DNA of 64,000 bases, taken from an uncultured Oscillospiraceae bacterium (GTDB taxonomy: Bacteria; Bacillota; Clostridia; Oscillospirales; Oscillospiraceae). Positions 57,087 to 64,000 of this stretch are shown piece by piece (the first letter of the stretch is position 1; each line of letters opens with the position of its first letter). Under the pieces are notes generated by a model. That model searched no databases. It saw only the letters and a list, made by a program, of their open reading frames with translations, and had not been told where the DNA came from. The stretch lies in assembly GCA_934512135.1 (NCBI GenBank), contig CAKSWT010000002.1:1-64000 (forward strand), given 5' to 3'. The position numbers and the translations under genes are program-made.

Positions 57087-58850
57087 ATGAACATACAAGA
57101 GCTTGATCTGATAAACGCCTTGGCCCGGGAGCCCTTTGCCAACCAGCGGGCTCTGTCGGAGTCCAGCGGTCATTCCCTGGGGGTGGTCAACCGCTCTCTG
57201 CGAACCCTGGCGGCAGAGGGGTATCTGGATGACGCCTACGCCCTCACGGAAAAATCCCGGGAAATGCTGCGGCAGCGCGCGCCCAAGAATGCGGTGATTC
57301 TGGCGGCAGGATATGGAATGCGCATGGTGCCCATCAACACGGAGACCCCCAAGGGGCTGCTGGAGATCCAAGGGGAGCCGCTGATCGAACGGCTGATTCG
57401 CCAGCTCCGGGAGGTTGGAATCCAAGAGATCTATGTGGTCGTGGGCTTTATGAAGGAGCACTACGAATATCTCATTGACGAATACGGGGTAACCCTTTTG
57501 GTCAATGACCAATATGCCCAGCGGAACAATCTGTATTCCCTGTATCTGGCGGAAAAGTACCTGTCCAACACCTATGTGGTGCCCTGCGACGTGTGGTGCA
57601 GGGAAAATCCCTTTCGGCAGCGGGAGCTGTATTCCTGGTATATGGTCAGCGACGGAGCGGACGGTGACAGCACCCTTCGGGTGAGCCGCAAGCTGGAGCT
57701 GATGACGGTAGCCAGAGGCGAGGGGGGCAGCCATATGATCGGCGTATGCTATCTGCTGGACCGGGATGCCCAGCGGCTCCGAGAGCGGATGGAGGAGCTG
57801 TGCCGTCTGCCCCAGTATGACCATGCCTTCTGGGAGGAGGCGCTAATGGGGAAGGACAGAATGTCCATCCCGGCCAGGGTGGTGCCGGCGGCGCAGGCGG
57901 TGGAGATCAATACCTACGAGCAGCTTCGGGAGCTGGACAGCGGCTCCAACCAGCTTAAAACCTCCGCCATCGAGACCATCGCTCAGGCTTTGCAGGTGGA
58001 TTCCCTGGAGGTCACGGAGATCACGCTGCTGAAAAAGGGCATGACCAACCGGTCCTTCTCCTTTACCTGCCGCCGGCAGAGGTATATTATGCGGATTCCC
58101 GGAGAGGGGACGGATTGGCTCATCAACCGGGCCCAGGAAGCGGCGGTATATCGGACCATCGGCGCCATGAATATCTGTGACGACGTGGTTTATATCAATC
58201 CGGACAACGGATATAAAATCACAAAGATGCTGCCCCAGGCCAGAACCTGTGACCCGGAGAACTGGGAGGAGATCCGGCTGTGCATGGAAAAGCTCCGGGC
58301 GTTCCATAATAAGAAGCTCCGTGTGGACCACAGCTTTGACCTGTTTCCCCAGATCAGCTTCTACGAATCCCTTTGGGGCGGGGCGCCCTCGGCCTACAAG
58401 GACTATCAGGAGACCAAGGAAAAGGTATTGTCCCTTCAGTCCTATTTGAAGCGCCATGAGATGGAGCCGGTTCTGTGCCATATTGATGCGGTGCCGGATA
58501 ACTTCCTCTTTTCCCCGGGAGCCGACGGCCGGGAAAGGCTCTATATGATCGACTGGGAGTACGCAGGCATGCACGACCCCCACATAGACGTGGCCATGTT
58601 CTGCATTTATGCCATGTATGATCGGCCCCAGGTTGACCGGCTGATCGACACCTACTTCCCGGAGGGATGCAGCCGGGAGATTCGGATTAAAATTTACTGC
58701 TACATTTCCGCCTGCGGCCTGCTTTGGAGCAACTGGTGCGAATACAAGCGGAGCCTGGGTGTGGAGTTCGGGGCGTATTCCCTGTGTCAATACCGCTACG
58801 CCAAGGATTATTACAAGATCGTCCAAAAGGAATTGGGAGGACAGCTATGA
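57087..58850 (+). CDS. Phosphocholine pathway fusion: wHTH - LicC cytidylyltransferase - LicA kinase
   Basis: The 587-aa protein has three parts. Residues 1-60 look like a winged helix (MNIQELDLINALAREPFANQ, then RALSESSGHSLGVVNRSLRT). Residues about 65-290 are a nucleotidyltransferase with AVILAAGYGMRMVPINTETP and PKGLLEIQGEPLIERLI (LicC type, CTP:phosphocholine). Residues about 310-587 are a choline kinase with VLCHIDAVPDNFLF and MIDWEYAGMHDPHIDVAMF. The product would make CDP-choline for surface decoration. Start at 57087 is chosen from the domain; ATGs at 57075 and 57081 are also in frame. It is coupled to a BCCT transporter gene. Confidence 0.85.
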   Translation: MNIQELDLINALAREPFANQRALSESSGHSLGVVNRSLRTLAAEGYLDDAYALTEKSREMLRQRAPKNAVILAAGYGMRMVPINTETPKGLLEIQGEPLIERLIRQLREVGIQEIYVVVGFMKEHYEYLIDEYGVTLLVNDQYAQRNNLYSLYLAEKYLSNTYVVPCDVWCRENPFRQRELYSWYMVSDGADGDSTLRVSRKLELMTVARGEGGSHMIGVCYLLDRDAQRLRERMEELCRLPQYDHAFWEEALMGKDRMSIPARVVPAAQAVEINTYEQLRELDSGSNQLKTSAIETIAQALQVDSLEVTEITLLKKGMTNRSFSFTCRRQRYIMRIPGEGTDWLINRAQEAAVYRTIGAMNICDDVVYINPDNGYKITKMLPQARTCDPENWEEIRLCMEKLRAFHNKKLRVDHSFDLFPQISFYESLWGGAPSAYKDYQETKEKVLSLQSYLKRHEMEPVLCHIDAVPDNFLFSPGADGRERLYMIDWEYAGMHDPHIDVAMFCIYAMYDRPQVDRLIDTYFPEGCSREIRIKIYCYISACGLLWSNWCEYKRSLGVEFGAYSLCQYRYAKDYYKIVQKELGGQL

Positions 58851-60370
58851 AAAAGAACCGGAAAAACACCGCAAGACAGATTGACTGGATAATTACCCTG
58901 CTGCCTCTGGGGCTGATTATTGCGCTGAGCGTGCTGTTTTTTGCGCTGCCGGAGCAGTCCAATCAGGTTCTCAGCAGCATACGGTTTGTGGTGGGAGACA
59001 CCTTTGGGACATACTATCTTGTCATCGGCCTTGGAATCTTCCTGCTGTCCATTTTTGTGGCCTGCTCCAAATACGGCAATATCGTCCTGGGAGAAAAGGA
59101 CGAAAAGCCGAAGTATTCCTTCTTTGCCTGGGGCGCCATGATGTTCACCTGCGGCCTGGCGGCGGATATTCTGTTTTACTCCTTTGCAGAATGGGTGCTG
59201 TATGCCACAGACGTCCACATCGGAGAGCTGGGCAGCGTACAGGACTGGGCGGGCGTATTCCCCCTGTTCCATTGGAGCTTTATTCCCTGGGGATTCTATC
59301 TGGTGCTGGCGGTGGCCTTCGGATTTATGCTCCATGTTCGGAAGCAGAGCCGCCAGAAATATTCCGAGGCCTGCCGTCCGCTGCTGGGAAAGCACACCGA
59401 TGGCTGGGCCGGCCGGATCATTGACCTGCTGGCGGTGTTTGCGCTGCTGGCCGGTACGGCCACAACCTTTAGCGTGGCCACGCCGCTGATGGCTGCGATT
59501 ATTGAAAAGCTCTTTCATGTGGCGGTGAGTCGCACGGCCATCAATATCGTCATTTTGCTGATTACCTGTCTGGTTTATACCTATTCCTTGCTCCATGGCT
59601 TCAAGGGTATCAGCGTCCTGGCCAATGTGTGCATCTATCTGTTCTTTGGGCTGATTGCCTTTGTGCTGCTGTTCGGCGGGGAGACCAGATACATTGTGGA
59701 GACGGGCTTTTCCTCCCTGGGGGTGATGATTCAGAATTTCATCGGCCTTTCCACCTATACCGATCCCCTGCGGACCTCCAACTTTCCCCAGAACTGGACC
59801 ATTTATTACTGGGCCTACTGGATGGTCTGGTGTGTGGCGGCGCCGTTTTTCATCGGGAATATTTCCCGGGGCCGGACCATCCGGCAGACAATCCTGGGGG
59901 GCTATGTGTTCGGCGTGGGCTCTACCATTGTGAGCTTTATTGTGCTGGGGAACTACTCCATGGGAATGCAGATGGACGGGAAGGCGGACTTTATTGCCCA
60001 GTACCTGGAGAACGGCGACCTGTACGGCATGATCGTGTCCATTCTGGAGACCATGCCCTGCGCAACCCTGGTGATGGTGGTGGTGCTGGTGACCATGATC
60101 GCCTTCTACGCCACCTCCTTTGACGCCATTGCCCTGACGGCCTCCTGCTACAGCTATCACCGCCTGGGAGAGGGGGAGGAACCCAATAAGCTCATTGAGC
60201 TGATGTGGTGCCTTCTGCTGATTCTGCTGCCCATTGCGCTGCTGTTCTCTGAGAGCTCCATGAGCAATCTTCAGTCCGTGAGCATTATTGCGGCATTCCC
60301 CATTGGGGCGGTCATTGTGATGATTGTGATGAGCTTTCTCAAGGATGCCAAACAGTATTTACAGGAATAG
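58847..60370 (+). CDS. BCCT family choline/betaine/carnitine transporter
   Basis: The 507-aa membrane protein has about 12 helices and the BCCT landmarks: FACSKYGNIVLGEKDEKPKY, FAWGAMMFTCGLAADILFYS, and the Trp-rich signature NWTIYYWAYWMVWCVAAPFF. It starts inside the stop of the licC-licA gene (ATGA). Choline is the likely substrate from context; classic lic loci use the unrelated LicB permease instead. GGGAGG precedes the ATG. Confidence 0.93.
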   Translation: MKKNRKNTARQIDWIITLLPLGLIIALSVLFFALPEQSNQVLSSIRFVVGDTFGTYYLVIGLGIFLLSIFVACSKYGNIVLGEKDEKPKYSFFAWGAMMFTCGLAADILFYSFAEWVLYATDVHIGELGSVQDWAGVFPLFHWSFIPWGFYLVLAVAFGFMLHVRKQSRQKYSEACRPLLGKHTDGWAGRIIDLLAVFALLAGTATTFSVATPLMAAIIEKLFHVAVSRTAINIVILLITCLVYTYSLLHGFKGISVLANVCIYLFFGLIAFVLLFGGETRYIVETGFSSLGVMIQNFIGLSTYTDPLRTSNFPQNWTIYYWAYWMVWCVAAPFFIGNISRGRTIRQTILGGYVFGVGSTIVSFIVLGNYSMGMQMDGKADFIAQYLENGDLYGMIVSILETMPCATLVMVVVLVTMIAFYATSFDAIALTASCYSYHRLGEGEEPNKLIELMWCLLLILLPIALLFSESSMSNLQSVSIIAAFPIGAVIVMIVMSFLKDAKQYLQE

Positions 60371-60375
60371 ACCAC

Positions 60376-60412
60376 CAGTGGATACGCCTCTCCGGGGGCG
60401 TATCCACTGTTT
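60376..60412 (+). terminator. Terminator of the lic operon
   Basis: CAGTGGATACGCC pairs with GGCGTATCCACTG, followed by TTT. Confidence 0.75.
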
Positions 60413-60460
60413 CGGAATGGGGGCAGGAAAACGGGGGAGACTAGAGAATGCACTCCATTC

Positions 60461-60488
60461 TTGACAATTCTCGCAATTTTGCTATACT
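60461..60488 (+). promoter_or_regulatory. Promoter of the CofE-like gene
   Basis: TTGACA and TATACT are separated by 16 bp, 66 bases before the start codon. Confidence 0.8.
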
Positions 60489-60553
60489 TACTGTATGCTT
60501 TTGAAACGTGATGGATAAAGCCGACAATTCTAAGTGAAAGAAGGCTGCTAAAT

Positions 60554-61264
60554 ATGGCGGAGGAACTGAAGCCCAACGAGGGAAAAAAGGGAACGCTGGA
60601 GGTAGACGGCATCAGCTATCAGCGGCTGCCGATCAAAACGCACCTTGTCACGGACAAGGATGATATCATTGAAGTGGCAAAGCAGTATGGCTCGCCGGTG
60701 CTTTCCGACAAGGATGACGTGCTGTTTATCTCAGAGAAGTGCGTGGCATGTACCCAGGGACGGGCCATCCCCCTGGACGAGATCAAGCCCAGAAAACTGG
60801 CCTACAAGCTGTCCAACCATGTCACCAAGACCCCCCATGGCATTGGCCTGGGGATGCCGGAGACCATGGAATGCGCCTTGGTGGAGTGCGGAACCCTTCG
60901 CATTCTCTTCGCTGCGTTTATCTCCGTAATCGGCAAGAAGATTTTCCATAAGAAGGGCTGGTTCTACAAGGTGGCCGGCTACCGGGCCCGGTCTATTGAC
61001 GGCCCCTGCCACAACACCATCCCCCCCTATAACCACTATGTGGTTCTGGGCCCCCTGGAGCCGGACAAGGTGTCCAAGGAAATCGCAGAGGCCATTGGCT
61101 ATCGGGTCATCATCGTGGACATCAACGATCTGGAGGGCCAGATTCTGGGCGCCTCCGATGCATCCATTGACAAGCATCTCTATGCTCGGATTCTGAAGGA
61201 TAACCCCCTGGGCCAGGACGACCAGCAGACGCCCATGGGCGTGATTCGAATCGTCAAGGAGTAA
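60554..61264 (+). CDS. F420-0:gamma-glutamyl ligase (CofE)-like protein
   Basis: The 236-aa protein resembles CofE domains: RLPIKTHLVTDKDDIIEVAK, then DDVLFISEKCVACTQGRAIP, and DGPCHNTIPPYNHYVVLGPL. CofE adds glutamate to coenzyme F420 or, in relatives, to other acceptors. No F420 synthesis gene is visible and gut Firmicutes are not known to need it, so the acceptor here may be different. It has its own promoter and terminator. AAGAAGG precedes the ATG. Confidence 0.75.
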   Translation: MAEELKPNEGKKGTLEVDGISYQRLPIKTHLVTDKDDIIEVAKQYGSPVLSDKDDVLFISEKCVACTQGRAIPLDEIKPRKLAYKLSNHVTKTPHGIGLGMPETMECALVECGTLRILFAAFISVIGKKIFHKKGWFYKVAGYRARSIDGPCHNTIPPYNHYVVLGPLEPDKVSKEIAEAIGYRVIIVDINDLEGQILGASDASIDKHLYARILKDNPLGQDDQQTPMGVIRIVKE

Positions 61265-61273
61265 GACCGGAAT

Positions 61274-61308
61274 ATCTCACAGGGCTGACAGGGTCCTGTG
61301 AGATTTTT
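61274..61308 (+). terminator. Terminator of the CofE-like gene
   Basis: ATCTCACAGG pairs with CCTGTGAGAT, followed by TTTTTC. Confidence 0.85.
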
Positions 61309-61325
61309 CTGCCCGGAAGAATCGG

Positions 61326-61353
61326 TTGAAACCCCACGAAAATCGTGTATAAT
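61326..61353 (+). promoter_or_regulatory. Promoter of the ATP-grasp gene
   Basis: TTGAAA and TATAAT are separated by 16 bp; a 93-base leader precedes the start codon. Confidence 0.75.
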
Positions 61354-61446
61354 AATGTCTGCGGAATCAATTCCGATTCTGCGTCACAGACAGCGTGCAT
61401 TGCGTTTGCAGCCGGAGGATTCCGGCGGTAGGGATAGGAGTTTGTA

Positions 61447-62466
61447 ATGAATAAGCTGAAGGTATTGGTGGATCGGGTAAGGGACGCCAGCTTTGCCCGG
61501 ATGAATATGCATATTCGGGAGATCCACAAGGAGTGCGGCCGCTCCAGGGTCGGCATTTTCTGCGACATGGCCTGGTGTATTGTTCGGTACGGGGTGGGCT
61601 ACCTGGATTATCATGTATTCGGGTTTGCCTATGTCCGCGGGAAAAAACGGCGGAAGACCTTTATGACCATGAATGACAACATTGATCTGGTCCGCCGGGT
61701 GAACCAGGCGGAGTACCGGGAGTGCTTTAAAAATAAGCTAAAATTCTGGTCCTTGTTTTCGGATTTCACCGGCCGGGCCTATTTAAACCTGGAGACGGCG
61801 GACCCGGCGGCCTTGGAGCAGTTTGTCCGGCAGTACGGCACGGTGTTTGCCAAGCCGGCGGATGATTTCGGCGGCCACGGGGTCCAGAAGATCACCGCCC
61901 AGGAGGTGACGGATTATCCGGCACTGTATCAGGCGCTGATGTCCAGCGGCAGCGTGCTGGTGGAGCAGCAGATCGTCCAGAATCAGGAGCTCAACCGGCT
62001 GAATCCCTCCTGCATCAATACCTTGCGGATGGTGACTCTGGTGAAGGACGGTCAGGCGCATCTGATGTATACGCTGATTCGGGTGGGCGACGGCACCCGG
62101 GTGGTGGACAATATCTCCAGCGGCGGCATGTACGCCCCGGTGTGGGAGAACGGGAAAATCGCAAAGCCCGCCTTCTGCGACGCCACAGGGCTCTACTATG
62201 AAAAGCATCCTGCCACAGGGACGGATTTTGTGGGCTTTGAGATTCCCTGCTACGCCCAGGCGGTGGAGCTGGTGAAGCGGGCGGCCCTGGTGGTGGAGCA
62301 GGTGAAGTATGTGGGCTGGGACGTGTCCATTTCAGAAAACGGCCCGGTTCTGGTGGAGGGCAATGTGATTCCCGGCTATGACATGTGCCAGAACTACCAT
62401 CATCTGGGGGATGACAAAACGGGGATTCTTCCGAAATTCCGCCAGTATTATCCCCAGGCGCTGTGA
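61447..62466 (+). CDS. ATP-grasp protein, sugar-transfer-associated type
   Basis: The 339-aa protein has the ATP-grasp order: FAKPADDFGGHGVQKITAQE, then SVLVEQQIVQNQELNRLNPS, INTLRMVTLV and a C-terminal VGWDVSISENGPVLVEGNVI with metal-binding Glu and Asn. This is the ATP-grasp group linked to cell-surface polysaccharide loci. It probably joins an amino acid or carboxylate to a surface sugar. It overlaps the next gene by one base (TGATG). Confidence 0.88.
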   Translation: MNKLKVLVDRVRDASFARMNMHIREIHKECGRSRVGIFCDMAWCIVRYGVGYLDYHVFGFAYVRGKKRRKTFMTMNDNIDLVRRVNQAEYRECFKNKLKFWSLFSDFTGRAYLNLETADPAALEQFVRQYGTVFAKPADDFGGHGVQKITAQEVTDYPALYQALMSSGSVLVEQQIVQNQELNRLNPSCINTLRMVTLVKDGQAHLMYTLIRVGDGTRVVDNISSGGMYAPVWENGKIAKPAFCDATGLYYEKHPATGTDFVGFEIPCYAQAVELVKRAALVVEQVKYVGWDVSISENGPVLVEGNVIPGYDMCQNYHHLGDDKTGILPKFRQYYPQAL

Positions 62467-63263
62467 TGGACAGACAGAAAATTATCGCCTCCCTGGGGGA
62501 ATCCAAGGAGGACCAGGTGCTTCTGGCCCGGGTCTGGGACAAGATCACCATGGGCGAGCGAAAAAACATTCCGGCAGCCAGCTGCTTTCTCACCGGACGG
62601 GAGCAGATTCTCTGCCAGCGGATGTTTCGCCAGGCGGGGATTCCCGAGCCGCTGTTCTTCGGCGGCACTGATGGAGCGGAGCGCCGTGTGGCGGTGTATG
62701 TGCCGGATTATCTGGACCAGACCGACTATCTCTACGGAGAGGAGGGGCCGGTGACGGCACTGCGGGTACATTACTCGGCCTATGATACCCTCAGCCATCG
62801 GGATTTCCTTGGAAGCCTGATGGGACAGGGCATCAAGCGGGAGATTCTGGGGGACCTGTTTCCCGGAGCGGGGAGCTGTGACATTCTGGTGCTGCGGGAG
62901 ATGGGGGAGTATCTGGTTCGCCAGCTGACCCATGTGGGACGGGCCACGGTGCAGGCGGAGATCATTGCCCTCTCGGCGCTGGAGATTCCGGAGCAAAAGG
63001 TGAAGCGCGTGACGGATACCGTGGCGTCTCTGCGGCTGGACAGCATTGTGGCCTCCGGCTTCCAGCAGGGCCGCGGCAAGGCGGTGGGATATATCCAGGC
63101 AGGGAAGGTGGAGCTCAACCATCTGCCGGTGGGGAAGCCCGACGCCGCCGTGGAGGAGGGGGACCTGATTTCCCTTCGAGGCCTGGGCAAGCTCCGGGTG
63201 GCCCAGGTAAAGGGTCAGACGAAAAAAGGACGAATCGCTGTGGTGCTGGAGCGGTTCTTATAA
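62466..63263 (+). CDS. S4-domain RNA-binding protein (YlmH-like)
   Basis: The 265-aa protein has the YlmH layout: an N-terminal domain (ASCFLTGREQILCQRMFRQA), a central domain (RDFLGSLMGQGIKREILGDL) and a C-terminal S4 RNA-binding domain (LRLDSIVASGFQQGRGKAVG, then YIQAGKVELNHLPV). Such proteins act on stalled ribosomes or in cell division clusters. Translation is coupled to the upstream ATP-grasp gene through TGATG. Confidence 0.9.
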   Translation: MDRQKIIASLGESKEDQVLLARVWDKITMGERKNIPAASCFLTGREQILCQRMFRQAGIPEPLFFGGTDGAERRVAVYVPDYLDQTDYLYGEEGPVTALRVHYSAYDTLSHRDFLGSLMGQGIKREILGDLFPGAGSCDILVLREMGEYLVRQLTHVGRATVQAEIIALSALEIPEQKVKRVTDTVASLRLDSIVASGFQQGRGKAVGYIQAGKVELNHLPVGKPDAAVEEGDLISLRGLGKLRVAQVKGQTKKGRIAVVLERFL

Positions 63264-63275
63264 GGAGAGATTACC

Positions 63276-63749
63276 ATGATTACATCCATCTGGACGGCCC
63301 CCGGCGGCGACGCATCCACAGCCAGGGCGCTGCGGCAGCAGGTGTTTTGTCAGGAGCTGGGGCTGGAGGAGGAGCTGGCATGGGACGGAACGGACCCCTA
63401 TGCGGTGCATCTGGTGCTGCTGCTAAATGACACCCCGGTGGCTGCCGGGCGCATTACCTATGGCGGCGTCGGGGTCGCCAAGCTGGACCGGATTTGCGTG
63501 TTGAAAAAGTACCGCCGCCAGGGAATCGGCGACGGCTTGGTTAAAATCCTGGATTACAAGGCATCTCAGATGGGAATGCGGTATTCTCAGGTGGAGGCCG
63601 AGGCGTCTCTGGTGAAACTTTACGGCCGGATCGGCTATACCCCCTGGGGGGATGCAGTGGAACGGTGGGGAAAACGGCTGATTCCCATGAGAAAGGAGAC
63701 CAACGATGGAACAAGAGAAAATTGCGCGCATCAATGCTCTGGCGCATAA
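63276..63749 (+). CDS. GNAT acetyltransferase (ElaA-like)
   Basis: The 157-aa protein has a GNAT fold: LRQQVFCQELGLEEELAWDG, VAAGRITYGGVGVAKLDRIC, KKYRRQGIGDGLVKILDYKA (acetyl-CoA loop Q-x2-G-x-G) and VKLYGRIGYTPWGD. Its target is unknown. Its last 44 bases overlap the DUF896 gene, so the two are tightly coupled. GGAGAG precedes the ATG. Confidence 0.85.
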   Translation: MITSIWTAPGGDASTARALRQQVFCQELGLEEELAWDGTDPYAVHLVLLLNDTPVAAGRITYGGVGVAKLDRICVLKKYRRQGIGDGLVKILDYKASQMGMRYSQVEAEASLVKLYGRIGYTPWGDAVERWGKRLIPMRKETNDGTRENCAHQCSGA

Positions 63750-63906
63750 GGCCAAGGCCCAGGGGCTGACCCCGGAGGAGCAGGCAGAGCAGGCCGCCCT
63801 GCGGAAGGAGTACATCGCCTCCGTGAAACGGAATCTGGTGAACCAGCTGGAGAACACCACCATTGTGGAGCCGGACGGTACACGGCGTAAGGTGAAAAAG
63901 AAATAA
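63706..63906 (+). CDS. DUF896 (YnzC/UPF0291) protein
   Basis: The 66-aa protein matches the family: ARINALAHKAKAQGLTPEEQ, then AEQAALRKEYIASVKRNLVN and a basic tail. It is a small helical hairpin; the Bacillus member is linked to the SOS-related yneA operon, but the biochemical role is unknown. AAAGGAGA precedes the ATG, which lies inside the GNAT gene. Confidence 0.92.
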   Translation: MEQEKIARINALAHKAKAQGLTPEEQAEQAALRKEYIASVKRNLVNQLENTTIVEPDGTRRKVKKK

Positions 63907-63936
63907 CAGAAAAGCCCTTCGGTTTTCCGACAGTCT
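63907..63936 (+). repeat. Right-end fragment of the 192-bp repeat element
   Basis: GAAAAGCCCTTCGGTTTTCC followed by GACAGTCT resembles the last 30 bases of the full elements (GAAAAGCCTTCCGGCTTTTT, then CGACAGTCT). Only this end remains, directly after the DUF896 stop. Confidence 0.6.
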
Positions 63937-63938
63937 TG

Positions 63939-63970
63939 GCGCGCCGCCCTGGGGGCGGCGCGCTCCGTTT
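63939..63970 (+). terminator. Terminator of the DUF896 operon
   Basis: GCGCGCCGCC and GGCGGCGCGC form a strong stem, followed by TCCGTTTTC. Confidence 0.75.
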
Positions 63971-64000
63971 TCAAAAAGGCGGTCAGAGGGACAGGGAAAG

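Noticed and set aside
63939..63963. A transposon inverted repeat at the window edge
   Set aside because: It reads better as the intrinsic terminator of the DUF896 operon.

Overview
The window is a chromosome segment from a GC-rich anaerobic Firmicute, most likely a gut Oscillospiraceae relative (Flavonifractor/Lawsonibacter/Oscillibacter type). This rests on the gene families present (ruvCAB-glmM, formate-tetrahydrofolate ligase under a ZTP riboswitch, thiolase, DUF5662, DUF896), strong AGGAGG ribosome binding sites and high GC from about 23.8 kb onward. The species is an inference.

Region 1 (1-23,541) is a low-GC genomic island. Its right end lies just 3' of a tRNA-Leu(CAA) gene (23,548-23,634, minus strand); its left end is outside the window. 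From left to right it holds: (a) a tandem array of about 1.25-kb units, each a small cytosolic protein gene facing a lipoprotein gene, the second unit split by a 2.85-kb inserted segment with four genes of its own; (b) a third lipoprotein, a small XRE regulator and an unknown 349-aa protein; (c) a rightward operon encoding a 39-aa peptide, an E2-like protein, a JAB-peptidase/E1-activator fusion and a Clp-type AAA+ unfoldase; (d) an MT-A70 methyltransferase, a VirD4/TraG-like ATPase and a replication-relaxation protein; (e) small accessory genes (DUF5049, DUF5688, DUF7678-like, virulence-related, DUF4314) with a family of inverted 25-bp repeats; (f) a pair of overlapping large serine recombinases next to the right attachment region.

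The most interesting system is (c). It has the parts of a ubiquitin-like or peptide-tagging pathway: a small polar peptide made from a strong ribosome binding site, a hairpin that could separate its expression from the enzymes, an E2-like protein, an E1 fused to a JAMM protease, and an unfoldase carrying an IGF loop where ClpA/ClpC dock ClpP. A mobile-element-encoded tag-and-degrade pathway feeding host ClpP is the hypothesis I would test first.

Region 2 (23.8-64 kb) is ordinary chromosome: thiolase; a YgjP-like peptidase, split ChrA transporter, ruvC-ruvA-ruvB and glmM cluster; a zinc-ribbon protein with a long leader; PPTase and GH25 lysozyme; SSS and NSS symporters; a ferredoxin-nitroreductase; an M23 peptidase; fhs; dusB with an ECF sigma/anti-sigma pair; a DUF5662-LysA fusion; an aminotransferase; glpK; dapF; argF; RidA; an ABC-F protein; a LicC-LicA fusion with a BCCT transporter; a CofE-like ligase; an ATP-grasp enzyme; a YlmH-like S4 protein; a GNAT and DUF896. 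Three full copies and one fragment of a 192-bp intergenic repeat sit at gene ends here, two of them flanked by duplicated terminators.
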